From positions 1,612,001 to 1,676,000 of the forward strand of contig NZ_LR134355.1 in assembly GCF_900637205.1 (NCBI RefSeq): a stretch of 64,000 nucleotides of DNA. Direction: 5' to 3'. Positions 28,978-37,139 of the stretch are shown here, piece by piece (within the stretch, counting starts at the first letter, position 1; every line of letters begins with the position of its first letter). The position numbers were made by a program, and so were the translations under genes. Below the pieces are notes generated by a model. The model did not search any database, was not told the DNA's origin, and saw nothing but the letters and a program-made list of their open reading frames with translations. This DNA is from Mycolicibacterium chitae (GTDB lineage Bacteria; Actinomycetota; Actinomycetes; Mycobacteriales; Mycobacteriaceae).

Positions 28978-30945
28978 GTGGGTCCAAGCGACAGCACGCC
29001 AGTCGATGGGACTCCGAGCGTCAATGGTTCGGCGACACACCCAAGGCAGAAGCTGGAGAAGGTCGTCATCCGGTTCGCCGGTGACTCCGGCGACGGCATG
29101 CAGCTCACGGGTGACCGGTTCACCTCGGAGGCCGCGCTCTTCGGCAACGACCTCGCGACCCAGCCCAACTATCCCGCGGAGATCCGTGCGCCGCAGGGCA
29201 CGCTGCCCGGCGTCTCGTCGTTCCAGATCCAGATCGCCGATTTCGACATCCTGACGGCCGGCGACCGGCCCGACGTGCTCGTGGCCATGAACCCGGCCGC
29301 GCTCAAGGCCAACATCGGCGACCTGCCGCGCGGCGGTCTGGTGATCGCCAACTCCGACGAGTTCACCAAGCGCAACCTGGCCAAGGTCGGTTACGAGGCC
29401 AACCCGCTGGAGAACGAGGAGCTGTCCGAGTACGTCGTGCAGGCCGTGCCGATGACCACGCTGACCCTGGGCGCCGTCGAGGAGATCGGCGCCACCAAGA
29501 AGGACGGTCAGCGCGCCAAGAACATGTTCGCCCTCGGGCTGCTGTCCTGGATGTACGGCCGGCCGATCGAGACCAGCGAGACGTTCATCCGGGAGAAGTT
29601 CGCCCGCAAGCCCGACATCGCCGAGGCCAACGTGCTGGCGCTCAAGGCCGGCTGGAACTACGGCGAGACCACCGAGGCCTTCGGCACCACCTACGAGATC
29701 GCCCCGGCCAAGCTGCCCGAGGGCGAGTACCGGCAGATCTCGGGTAACACCGCGCTGGCCTACGGGCTGGTCGCCGCGGGTCACCTCGCCGACCTGCAGG
29801 TGATGCTGGGCAGCTACCCGATCACCCCGGCCTCGGACATCCTGCACGAGCTGTCCAAGCACAAGCACTTCAACGTCCTGACCTTCCAGGCCGAGGACGA
29901 GATCGCCGGCATCGGCTCGGCCATCGGCGCCTCCTACGGCGGCTCGCTGGGCGTGACCACCACCTCCGGCCCCGGCATCTCGCTGAAGTCCGAGGCCATG
30001 GGCCTGGCCGTGATGACCGAGCTGCCGCTGGTGATCGTCGACGTGCAGCGCGGCGGCCCCTCGACGGGTCTGCCGACCAAGACCGAACAGTCCGACCTGC
30101 TGCAGGCGATGTTCGGCCGCAACGGTGAATCGCCGGTGGCCGTGCTGGCGCCGCGCTCGCCGTCCGACTGCTTCGACATGGCCCTGGAGGCCGCCCGGAT
30201 CGCTGTGAAGTACCACACCCCGGTGGTGTTGCTGTCCGACGGCGCGATCGCCAACGGCTCGGAGCCGTGGCGGATTCCGGACATCGCCGGCTACGAGAAG
30301 ATCGAGCACACCTTCGCCAAGCAGGGTGAGCCGTTCCAGCCGTACGCCCGTGATGCGGACACGCTGGCCCGGCAGTTCGCCGTGCCCGGCACGCCCGGAC
30401 TCGAGCACCGCATCGGCGGCCTGGAATCGGCCAACGGGTCGGGCAACATCTCCTACGAGCCCGCCAACCACGACCTGATGGTCCGGCTGCGGCAGCAGAA
30501 GATCGAGGGGATCGAGGTACCCGACCTCGAGGTCGACGATCCGACCGGCGATGCCGAACTGCTGCTGCTCGGCTGGGGCAGTTCGTACGGACCGATCGGT
30601 GAAGCCTGCCGACGGGCGCGGCGCAAGGGCATCAAGGTGGCCCACGCACAGCTGCGCTATCTCAATCCATTCCCGGCCAACCTCGGTGACGTGCTGAAGC
30701 GTTACCCCAAGGTGGTCGCTCCCGAGATGAACCTCGGCCAGCTCGCGCTGCTGTTGCGCGGCAAGTTCCTGGTCGACGTGCAGTCGGTGACCAAGGTGCA
30801 GGGAATGGCGTTTCTGGCCGACGAGGTCGAGGGCATCATCGACGCGGCTCTCGATGGCACGTTGGCCGAAAAGGAAAGTGACAAAGCCAAATTCGCGCGC
30901 GTGGCGGCAGCCACGGTGGATTCCGGCGTAGGAGCGAACGTATGA
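28978..30945 (+). CDS. korA: 2-oxoglutarate:ferredoxin oxidoreductase subunit alpha
   Basis: 655 aa. CoA-dependent oxidative decarboxylation of 2-oxoglutarate to succinyl-CoA with ferredoxin as acceptor. The gamma-type domain comes first (VIRFAGDSGDGMQLTGDRF), then the pyrimidine-binding domain (GSYPITPASDILHELSKH, FQAEDEIAGIGSAIGASYGG, TTTSGPGISLKSEAMGLA). GTG 28978, with AAAGG 7 bases upstream, gives a length close to the M. tuberculosis protein (Rv2455c). The stop overlaps korB by 4 bp. Confidence 0.94.
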   Translation: MGPSDSTPVDGTPSVNGSATHPRQKLEKVVIRFAGDSGDGMQLTGDRFTSEAALFGNDLATQPNYPAEIRAPQGTLPGVSSFQIQIADFDILTAGDRPDVLVAMNPAALKANIGDLPRGGLVIANSDEFTKRNLAKVGYEANPLENEELSEYVVQAVPMTTLTLGAVEEIGATKKDGQRAKNMFALGLLSWMYGRPIETSETFIREKFARKPDIAEANVLALKAGWNYGETTEAFGTTYEIAPAKLPEGEYRQISGNTALAYGLVAAGHLADLQVMLGSYPITPASDILHELSKHKHFNVLTFQAEDEIAGIGSAIGASYGGSLGVTTTSGPGISLKSEAMGLAVMTELPLVIVDVQRGGPSTGLPTKTEQSDLLQAMFGRNGESPVAVLAPRSPSDCFDMALEAARIAVKYHTPVVLLSDGAIANGSEPWRIPDIAGYEKIEHTFAKQGEPFQPYARDADTLARQFAVPGTPGLEHRIGGLESANGSGNISYEPANHDLMVRLRQQKIEGIEVPDLEVDDPTGDAELLLLGWGSSYGPIGEACRRARRKGIKVAHAQLRYLNPFPANLGDVLKRYPKVVAPEMNLGQLALLLRGKFLVDVQSVTKVQGMAFLADEVEGIIDAALDGTLAEKESDKAKFARVAAATVDSGVGANV

Positions 30946-32030
30946 CGGATTTGATGGGAAGCATCAGCGGTGTCGACCTGGGTATCACGCCCGGTCCGAG
31001 CAAGACCAGCGGGGTGCCCACCACCGACGTGCCTCAGAAGGGCAAGGACTTCACCAGTGACCAGGAGGTCCGCTGGTGCCCCGGTTGCGGCGACTACGTC
31101 ATCCTCAACACCATCCGCAACTTCCTCCCGGAGTTGGGGCTCAAGCGCGAGAACATGGTGTTCGTCAGCGGCATCGGCTGCTCGAGCCGTTTCCCGTACT
31201 ACCTGGAGACCTACGGATTCCACTCGATCCACGGTCGCGCGCCGACCATCGCCACCGGCCTGACGCTGGCGCGCGATGACCTGTCGGTCTGGGTGGTCAC
31301 CGGTGACGGTGACGCGCTCTCGATCGGTGGCAACCACCTGATCCACGCGCTGCGCCGCAACATGAACATCACCATCCTGCTGTTCAACAACCGGATCTAC
31401 GGCCTGACCAAGGGGCAGTACTCGCCCACCTCGGAGGTCGGCAAGGTCACCAAGTCGACGCCGATGGGTTCGCTGGACACGCCGTTCAACCCCGTGTCGC
31501 TGGCGTTGGGCGCCGAGGCCACCTTCGTCGGTCGGGCGCTGGACTCCGACCGTGCCGGCCTGACCGCGGTGTTGCGCGGGGCCGCCGAGCACCGCGGCGC
31601 CGCGATCGTCGAAATCCTGCAGGACTGCCCGATTTTCAACGACGGCTCGTTCGACGTGCTGCGCAAGGACGGCGCCGAGGAGCGCGTCATCCGGGTCACC
31701 CAGGGTGAACCGATCACCTTCGGCGCCGACGGTGAATACTGCGTCGTGCGTTCGGGATTCGGGCTCGACGTGGCCAAGACCGCCGATGTGGCGGCCGAGG
31801 ACATCGTCGTGCACGACGCCACGATCGCGGATCCGGCCTACTCGTTCGCGCTGTCGCGGCTGAGTGACCAGAACCTCGAGCACACCGTGATGGGCATCTT
31901 CCGTCAGGTGAGTCGTCCGACCTACAACGATCAGGCCCGGGCGCAGGTGGCGTCGGCGCGGGAGACCATCCCCAACGACACCGCCGCCCTGCAGTCGCTG
32001 CTGCGTGGCCGTGACACCTGGACCGTCTGA
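30942..32030 (+). CDS. korB: 2-oxoglutarate:ferredoxin oxidoreductase subunit beta
   Basis: 362 aa. The ThDP-binding subunit: VRWCPGCGDYVIL (cluster Cys), VSGIGCSSRFPYY, and the ThDP motif VVTGDGDALSIGGNHLIHALRRNMNITILLFNNRIYGLTKGQYSPTS. Partner of KorA. A 16-bp duplication starts in the last codons and passes through the stop. Confidence 0.95.
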   Translation: MTDLMGSISGVDLGITPGPSKTSGVPTTDVPQKGKDFTSDQEVRWCPGCGDYVILNTIRNFLPELGLKRENMVFVSGIGCSSRFPYYLETYGFHSIHGRAPTIATGLTLARDDLSVWVVTGDGDALSIGGNHLIHALRRNMNITILLFNNRIYGLTKGQYSPTSEVGKVTKSTPMGSLDTPFNPVSLALGAEATFVGRALDSDRAGLTAVLRGAAEHRGAAIVEILQDCPIFNDGSFDVLRKDGAEERVIRVTQGEPITFGADGEYCVVRSGFGLDVAKTADVAAEDIVVHDATIADPAYSFALSRLSDQNLEHTVMGIFRQVSRPTYNDQARAQVASARETIPNDTAALQSLLRGRDTWTV

Positions 32031-32050
32031 CACCTGGACCGTCTGACACC
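32013..32050 (+). repeat. Tandem 16-bp duplication across the korB stop codon
   Basis: The unit GACACCTGGACCGTCT occurs at 32013-32028 and 32029-32044, then GACACC again. The korB stop TGA is formed at the unit junction, and a second in-frame-length copy follows in untranslated sequence. Confidence 0.85.
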
Positions 32051-32058
32051 GAACCGAC

Positions 32059-32105
32059 CCTTTGGGCGCGAAATCCTCACGGATTTCGCGCCCAAAGGCC
32101 TTTTT
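32059..32105 (+). terminator. Intrinsic terminator of korAB
   Basis: An 18-bp perfect stem (CCTTTGGGCGCGAAATCC and its complement), a TCAC loop, then CC and TTTTT. One of the strongest intrinsic terminators in the window. Confidence 0.93.
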
Positions 32106-32122
32106 CGGCCCGGGCCGCGGGC

Positions 32123-32135
32123 TAATCTGTGTGCC
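32123..32135 (+). promoter_or_regulatory. Leaderless -10 element of mobA
   Basis: TAATCT ends 7 bases before the mobA ATG, so transcription should begin at the start codon. It directly follows the korAB terminator. Confidence 0.6.
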
Positions 32136-32699
32136 ATGTCCTCCCCATTGGCCGGCGTCGTGCTGGCCGGTGGGGCGTCGCGACGGATGGGCCGCGACAA
32201 GGCCACGGTGCTGTTCGGTGGCCCCGATGGCGATCAGACCATGGTCGAGTTGGTGGTCGCCGCGCTGAGTGCCCGCTGCACTCCCGTCTTCGTCATCGCC
32301 GCACCAGGACAACAACTTCCGGACTTGCCGGCCACCATCCTGCGCGACGAGATCCGCGGCGTCGGGCCGCTGCTGGCCACGGGGCGGGGCCTGCGGGCCG
32401 CCGCCGAGGCCGGTCGGGAACGCGCGTTCGTCTGCGCCGTGGACATGCCGCTGATGACTCCCGCGCTCATCGACGAACTGGCCGCCCACGTCGGCCCCGA
32501 CGTGGTGTTGCCGTGGGACGGCCGCGACCACTACCTGGCGGGCATCTACGCGACGTCCTTGGCCGACCGCATCGATGGCCTCGTCGCCGCCGGCGAACGC
32601 AGCATGCGCGCGCTCGTGGACACGGTGCACACCCAGCGGATCGTGCTCGACCCGACGCCGGCCCTGACCAATATCAACTCCGCGGCGGATCTGCCCTGA
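32136..32699 (+). CDS. mobA: Molybdenum cofactor guanylyltransferase
   Basis: 187 aa. Adds GMP to molybdopterin to make the guanine dinucleotide cofactor used by DMSO-reductase-family enzymes, such as the FdhF-like protein in this window. Nucleotidyltransferase motif [22 protein letters not shown]; metal-binding Asp in [10 protein letters not shown]. Same position as Rv2453c. Confidence 0.92.
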   Translation: MSSPLAGVVLAGGASRRMGRDKATVLFGGPDGDQTMVELVVAALSARCTPVFVIAAPGQQLPDLPATILRDEIRGVGPLLATGRGLRAAAEAGRERAFVCAVDMPLMTPALIDELAAHVGPDVVLPWDGRDHYLAGIYATSLADRIDGLVAAGERSMRALVDTVHTQRIVLDPTPALTNINSAADLP

Positions 32700-32975
32700 G
32701 GCCGGCGGGCCAATGGCGTTGCGCGGCAAGGGGATAGCTCCCATTCATCGCCGCGATTCACCACGCCGCGGCGACAATCCGATATCGCCGGCGCGCGCTG
32801 AAACAATGGTTTGGTAACGGCGCCTACCCGAATTCGTTAGTCGGGCTCGATATTGCCGACGCAAACTGTTGAATTGGGCCCGGGGCGCCGCCGAAATGCC
32901 GAGTCACGACTTTCACAACCGTAACGCTGCTACCAGAATGGCTGTCCTGCAATCGATTTGGCGGCCAGATCGTTA

Positions 32976-33014
32976 CGTGTGCGGGGTCACAAAATCGTGG
33001 TGATTCGCGTCACA
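32976..33014. promoter_or_regulatory. Two tandem CRP/GlxR-like boxes
   Basis: CGTGT-GCGGGG-TCACA (32976-32991, 8/10) and GGTGA-TTCGCG-TCACA (32999-33014, 9/10), centred 23 bp apart. CRP control of rpf genes is known in related actinobacteria (Rv3676 at rpfA, GlxR in Corynebacterium), which makes these credible. Confidence 0.5.
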
Positions 33015-33227
33015 AATACGGCCACGGCGTGCGAGATCGCAGCGCTTTCAGAATCCCCGCGTGACCTGCACAGATTTCTCTCAGGTTCGACCGTGATCTG
33101 TCCGTTATCAAACCGAGATACCCGTTTTGGCGATGTGACTAACCCGAATCGGGTCCGTACGTTCGATTCCGACCCGAACAGGGAAACGAAAAACTGAATC
33201 TACGAACCCCTGCGTGTGAATGGGGCC

Positions 33228-33383
33228 GTGAGAGGCCGACAGGCCTCACCGGCCGCCGGACCGATGTTCCGGCGGGGTGCTCTACCCCCCGTTGTCGTGC
33301 CTGACCGAGATGGCACGCCCCAACCCAAACGCTGGCCTGGCGACAGGCATCACACGTCCGACTCGAAGCCGAGTTGGACGTGT
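33228..33383 (+). ncRNA. Structured 5' leader of rpf, possible cis-regulatory RNA
   Basis: Four hairpins occur within 156 bases: 33228-33249 (AGGCC-GACA-GGCCT plus GTG/CAC), 33253-33275 (8-bp CCGCCGGA/TCCGGCGG), 33296-33317 (CGTGCC/GGCACG) and 33352-33383 (14-bp stem with one G-T pair and an AAGC loop). The last ends about 20 bases before the ribosome site. I could not match it confidently to the c-di-AMP (ydaO) riboswitch found before some rpf genes. Confidence 0.5.
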
Positions 33384-33413
33384 TCATCGGCGCGCGCGTT
33401 GCGAAAGGAATGA

Positions 33414-33740
<327 letters not shown>

Positions 33741-33758
33741 CACCACCTTCAACGCGCA

Positions 33759-33791
33759 CAGCGCCGGACACTGCCGAAGTGTCCGGCGCTG
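33759..33791. terminator. Terminator between rpf and the convergent FAD monooxygenase
   Basis: A perfect 14-bp stem (CAGCGCCGGACACT and complement) with a 5-base loop, 18 bp past the rpf stop. Additional CGC/GCG pairing extends it outward. Confidence 0.75.
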
Positions 33792-33809
33792 TTGCGTTCG
33801 GTGCGAGGG

Positions 33810-34982
33810 TCAGACCACGGGCAGCCGGAACGCCGACCCGGCGGCGATGCCGGCCAGATGCCGCGTCAACAGCGCCTCGGGGATCAGCACGGTGGCCCGA
33901 CTCGCGGCCGCACCGAGAACAGCCGGCCGCAGGTTGACCACCCGGCCCACCAACTTCGACTCCCACACCAGGCGCCGCAGTCGCGGCCGGCGCACCGCCG
34001 CGTACCGGGCGAAGGACCCCGGCAGATCCGAGGGCTCCGCGCCGATGAGGTGCGCCAGGATCGCGGCGTCCTCCAACCCCTGACAGCCGCCCTGGCCGAG
34101 ATGGGGCCGCATCGGGTGGGCCGCGTCGCCGACGAGCACCACGGCCCCCGCGGCCCAGGTGCGGGCGGGAGCGCGGTCGTACAGATCGTTGCGCAGGACC
34201 TGTTCGGTCGCGGTGGCCGCCAGCACGGCGGGCACCGGGTGGGCCCAGTCGGCGAACTTCGCGCGCAGGTAGGCCAGCTCCCCGTCGGGGCAGCGGTGAC
34301 CCTCCGGGAGTCGCTCGGTGGCGAACCAATAGGTGCGGTCGGCGCCCAGGGGCACATGACCCACCTCGGTCCCGGCGCCCAGCGTCTCCCCGGCCAGGTC
34401 CGGGTCCAGTGCGACATCGGCGACGCCGCGCCAGGCCGTGTACCCGGCGTAGCGCGCGGGCAACGCGCCGTTGAGGTGCCGCGCCACCACCGAGTTCACC
34501 CCGTCGGCGCCGATCACCGCGTCCGCCTCGATGCGCTCACCGGCCGCGGTGCGCACCGCGGCGCCGGTCGCCGTGCGTTCGACGGCGCGCACCGCCACGC
34601 CGTAGGACACCGTCCCGTCGCGCAACGCACCGGTGAGGATGTCGCCCAGCGCGCCGCGCTGGATCACCACGAGCGGCTCGCCGAGCGCCTTGACCATGCG
34701 CTGCGCCGACGGCCGGCGCAGCCAGGTGCCGTCGTGCCAGCGCAACGCCCCGGCGGTGACCCGCCCGCCGGCCTGCCGCACCGGGTCGCCCAGCCCGATC
34801 TCGTCGAGGGCGGCCAGAGCGTTGGGCCAGATGCTGATGCCCGCGCCGATCGCGGTATCCCGGCGCTCCTCGAACACCCGCACCGAATGGCCGCGGCGCT
34901 GCAGCGCCGCCGCGGTGGCCAGGCCGGCGATCCCGGCGCCGACGACGAGAAAGGATCTGCCCGCGCCCGCGCCGCCCGTCAC
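33810..34982 (-). CDS. FAD-dependent monooxygenase (PHBH/aromatic hydroxylase family)
   Basis: 390 aa. FAD motif FLVVGAGIAGLATAAALQRRG near the N-terminus, the DG motif ADAVIGADGVNSVVAR mid-protein, and the second FAD motif VVLVGDAAHPMRPHLGQGGCQGLEDA. Substrate unknown; such enzymes hydroxylate aromatic or polyketide-like compounds. The GTG start is supported by TAGGTT ending 6 bases upstream, a leaderless promoter. It sits inside the conserved rpfE-Rv2449c interval and has no counterpart there in M. tuberculosis. Confidence 0.88.
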   Translation of the reverse strand: MTGGAGAGRSFLVVGAGIAGLATAAALQRRGHSVRVFEERRDTAIGAGISIWPNALAALDEIGLGDPVRQAGGRVTAGALRWHDGTWLRRPSAQRMVKALGEPLVVIQRGALGDILTGALRDGTVSYGVAVRAVERTATGAAVRTAAGERIEADAVIGADGVNSVVARHLNGALPARYAGYTAWRGVADVALDPDLAGETLGAGTEVGHVPLGADRTYWFATERLPEGHRCPDGELAYLRAKFADWAHPVPAVLAATATEQVLRNDLYDRAPARTWAAGAVVLVGDAAHPMRPHLGQGGCQGLEDAAILAHLIGAEPSDLPGSFARYAAVRRPRLRRLVWESKLVGRVVNLRPAVLGAAASRATVLIPEALLTRHLAGIAAGSAFRLPVV

Positions 34983-35053
34983 AATTCGAACCTAGGGCAC
35001 CGCGGCGCGATTGCCTCGGGGGCGGCGCCGCCGACGGCGGTAGGTTGATTCCC
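34983..35053. promoter_or_regulatory. Divergent leaderless promoter pair
   Basis: Minus-strand TAGGTT (34989-34994) ends 6 bases from the GTG of the monooxygenase. Plus-strand TAGGTT (35041-35046) ends 7 bases from the ATG of the next gene. The same -10 hexamer serves both directions within 71 bp. Confidence 0.6.
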
Positions 35054-36322
35054 ATGGCCGAAACACAACGGGAATCCGACCGCGAATTCGACATCGTCGT
35101 GTACGGCGCGACAGGGTTCGTGGGCAAGCTGACCGCCGAGTATCTGTCCCGCGCGGGCACCGGGGCGCGCATCGCGCTGGCCGGGCGTTCCCCCGACAAG
35201 GTGCTGGCCGTGCGCGACTCGCTGGGCGCCGCGGCGCAGGACTGGCCGATCCTCACCGCGGACGCATCCTCGCCCTCGACGCTCAACGACATGGCCGCCC
35301 GCACCCGGGTGGTCATCACCACCGTCGGCCCGTATGCGAAGTACGGTCTGCCGCTGGTCGCGGCCTGCGCGGCGGCCGGCACCGATTACGCGGACCTGAC
35401 CGGGGAACCCAACTTCATCCTCGAGAGCATGGACCTCTACCACAAGCAGGCCATCGACACCGGCGCGCGGATCGTGCACGCGTGCGGGTTCGACTCCATC
35501 CCGTCGGACATGAACGTCTACGCGCTCTACAAGCGGGCACAGGCCGACGGGGCGGGCGAACTGCGGGACACCAACCTGGTGGTGCGGACCTTCGCCGGCG
35601 GGGTGTCCGGCGGTACGACGGCCTCGATGCTGGAGTTGATGACGGCGGCCTCGAACGACCCGAAGCTGCGCGACGAACTCAACGATCCCTACACGTTGAG
35701 CCCGGACCGCGGTGCCGAGCCGAACCTGGGCGCCCAGCCCGACGTGCGGTGGCGCCGCGGCGCCGAGATCGCCCCCGAACTGCGCGGATACTGGACCGCG
35801 GCGTTCGCGATGGCGATGCCCAACAGCCGAATTGTGCGGCGCAGCAACGCGTTACTGGACTACGCCTACGGCCGCAAGTTCGAATACGGCGAGCAGATGA
35901 GCGTCGGCCGGTCGCTGGTGGCGCCGCTGGCGGCCGCCGCGGTGACGGGGGTCAACGCGGCGGCGCTGGGCCTGGGGAGCCGCTTCTTCAAGTTCCTGCC
36001 GCGCGGCCTCGTCGACCGCGTGGTCCCCAAGCCGGGCGAGGGTCCCAGCGAACAAACCAGGGAACGCGGCCACTACACCATCGAGACCTACACCACCACC
36101 GCCACCGGGGCGCGCTACCGGGCCACGATCGCCCAGCAGGGCGACCCCGGATACAAGGCCACCGCGGTGCTGCTGGGGGAGACCGGCCTGGCGTTGGCCT
36201 TGGACCGCGAGGCGCTATCTCCGCTGCGTGGCGTGCTGACCCCGGCTGCGGCGGCCGGGGACGCGCTGCTGACCAGACTGCCCGCCGCCGGGGTCACGCT
36301 GACCACGGAACGGCTGGGCTGA
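35054..36322 (+). CDS. Saccharopine dehydrogenase-like / trans-acting enoyl reductase-family protein
   Basis: 422 aa, homologous to Rv2449c by position and to the Rv2953 type. N-terminal Rossmann motif DIVVYGATGFVGKLTAEYL, then GEPNFILESMDLYHKQAIDTGARIVHACGFDSIPSDM. A hydrophobic stretch (VAPLAAAAVTGVNAAALGLG) lies late in the protein. Rv2953 acts in lipid (DIM/PGL) synthesis; the role of this paralogue is unknown. ATG 35054 fits the leaderless -10; a TTG at 35045 was rejected. Confidence 0.85.
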   Translation: MAETQRESDREFDIVVYGATGFVGKLTAEYLSRAGTGARIALAGRSPDKVLAVRDSLGAAAQDWPILTADASSPSTLNDMAARTRVVITTVGPYAKYGLPLVAACAAAGTDYADLTGEPNFILESMDLYHKQAIDTGARIVHACGFDSIPSDMNVYALYKRAQADGAGELRDTNLVVRTFAGGVSGGTTASMLELMTAASNDPKLRDELNDPYTLSPDRGAEPNLGAQPDVRWRRGAEIAPELRGYWTAAFAMAMPNSRIVRRSNALLDYAYGRKFEYGEQMSVGRSLVAPLAAAAVTGVNAAALGLGSRFFKFLPRGLVDRVVPKPGEGPSEQTRERGHYTIETYTTTATGARYRATIAQQGDPGYKATAVLLGETGLALALDREALSPLRGVLTPAAAAGDALLTRLPAAGVTLTTERLG

Positions 36323-36415
36323 ATCACCGACGATCACGCCTGAACCAAGATCGTTTGGACTACTGTCATCGGCGAAATACGTCCACAAATAGCAAAGACA
36401 GACAGAAGGTGAAGC

Positions 36416-37021
36416 ATGGCCGGACTCGACGATCTGTTCGCACAGATCCCGGTACAAGACATCGCGAGCAGGCTCGGTGCGCCCGAGGGTGAGGTCAACA
36501 ACGCCATCCAGCAACTGGTGCCGGCGCTGGTGGGCGGCCTGCAGGTGAACGCGCAGAACGATGACCAGGTGGCCAGCAAGATCGCCTCCTCGGCCGAGAA
36601 GCACGCCGGACTGCTCGACGGCGGCGTGGCCGTCGACGACGTGGACGAGAACGACGGCGACAAGATCGTCGCCAACATCTTCGGCGGCAACAACAGCGAC
36701 ACCGTGGCGTCCGCGCTGGCCGGCGGTGGTGCCGGTGGCGCCGGCGGCGACCTGATCAAGCGGCTGCTGCCGATCCTGGCGCCCATCGTGCTGGCCTACA
36801 TCGGCAAGCAGTTCGCCGGCAACAACGCCCCGGCCCAGGCCCAGCAGGGCGGCGGCGGGGTGCTCGGCGACGTGCTCGGCAGCATCCTCGGCGGCGCGAC
36901 CGGCGGCGGTGGCGGCAACAACGCACTGGGCAGCATCCTGGGCAGCGTGCTCGGCGGCGGCAGCGGTGGCAACAACCCGATCGGCGACATCCTGGGCGGG
37001 TTGCTGGGCGGTAAGAAGTAA
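36416..37021 (+). CDS. DUF937 domain protein, Gly-rich
   Basis: 201 aa. The N-terminal helical part (LDDLFAQIPVQDIASRLGAPEGEVNNAIQQLVPALVGGLQ) matches DUF937. A hydrophobic stretch (KRLLPILAPIVLAYIGKQF) follows, then a glycine-rich tail of imperfect repeats of the form (G)n-LG-(D/S)-ILG-(S/G)-(V/L)LGG. Function unknown. The start has AGAAGGTGAAGC upstream. Confidence 0.85.
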   Translation: MAGLDDLFAQIPVQDIASRLGAPEGEVNNAIQQLVPALVGGLQVNAQNDDQVASKIASSAEKHAGLLDGGVAVDDVDENDGDKIVANIFGGNNSDTVASALAGGGAGGAGGDLIKRLLPILAPIVLAYIGKQFAGNNAPAQAQQGGGGVLGDVLGSILGGATGGGGGNNALGSILGSVLGGGSGGNNPIGDILGGLLGGKK

Positions 37022-37069
37022 CAAACGTCGACCCGGTGGCGGGCGCGGTTCAGCGAACGCGACCGGTTC

Positions 37070-37107
37070 CGAAGGCCCCCGATCTCCGTCGAGGTCGGGG
37101 GCCTTCG
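37070..37107 (+). terminator. Hairpin between DUF937 gene and valS
   Basis: A 13-bp perfect stem (CGAAGGCCCCCGA/TCGGGGGCCTTCG) with a 12-base loop. Weak T content after it. Confidence 0.65.
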
Positions 37108-37127
37108 CGTCGGTTTGAGCTGCTACC

Positions 37128-37139
37128 TAGAATCGATGG
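37128..37139 (+). promoter_or_regulatory. Leaderless -10 element of valS
   Basis: TAGAAT (37128-37133) ends 6 bases before the GTG at 37140. No ribosome site precedes the GTG, which supports a leaderless mRNA. Confidence 0.55.

Noticed and set aside
30702..32744. 680-codon minus-strand frame over korB and mobA
   Set aside because: It spans two well-supported genes and a strong terminator on the other strand.
32958..33197. 79-codon frame upstream of rpf
   Set aside because: No ribosome site, odd composition, overlap with a CRP-like box and a palindrome; better explained as regulatory DNA.
33228..33383. Calling the rpf leader a c-di-AMP (ydaO) riboswitch
   Set aside because: Hairpins are clear, but I could not align the conserved ydaO core by eye, so only a structured leader is claimed.
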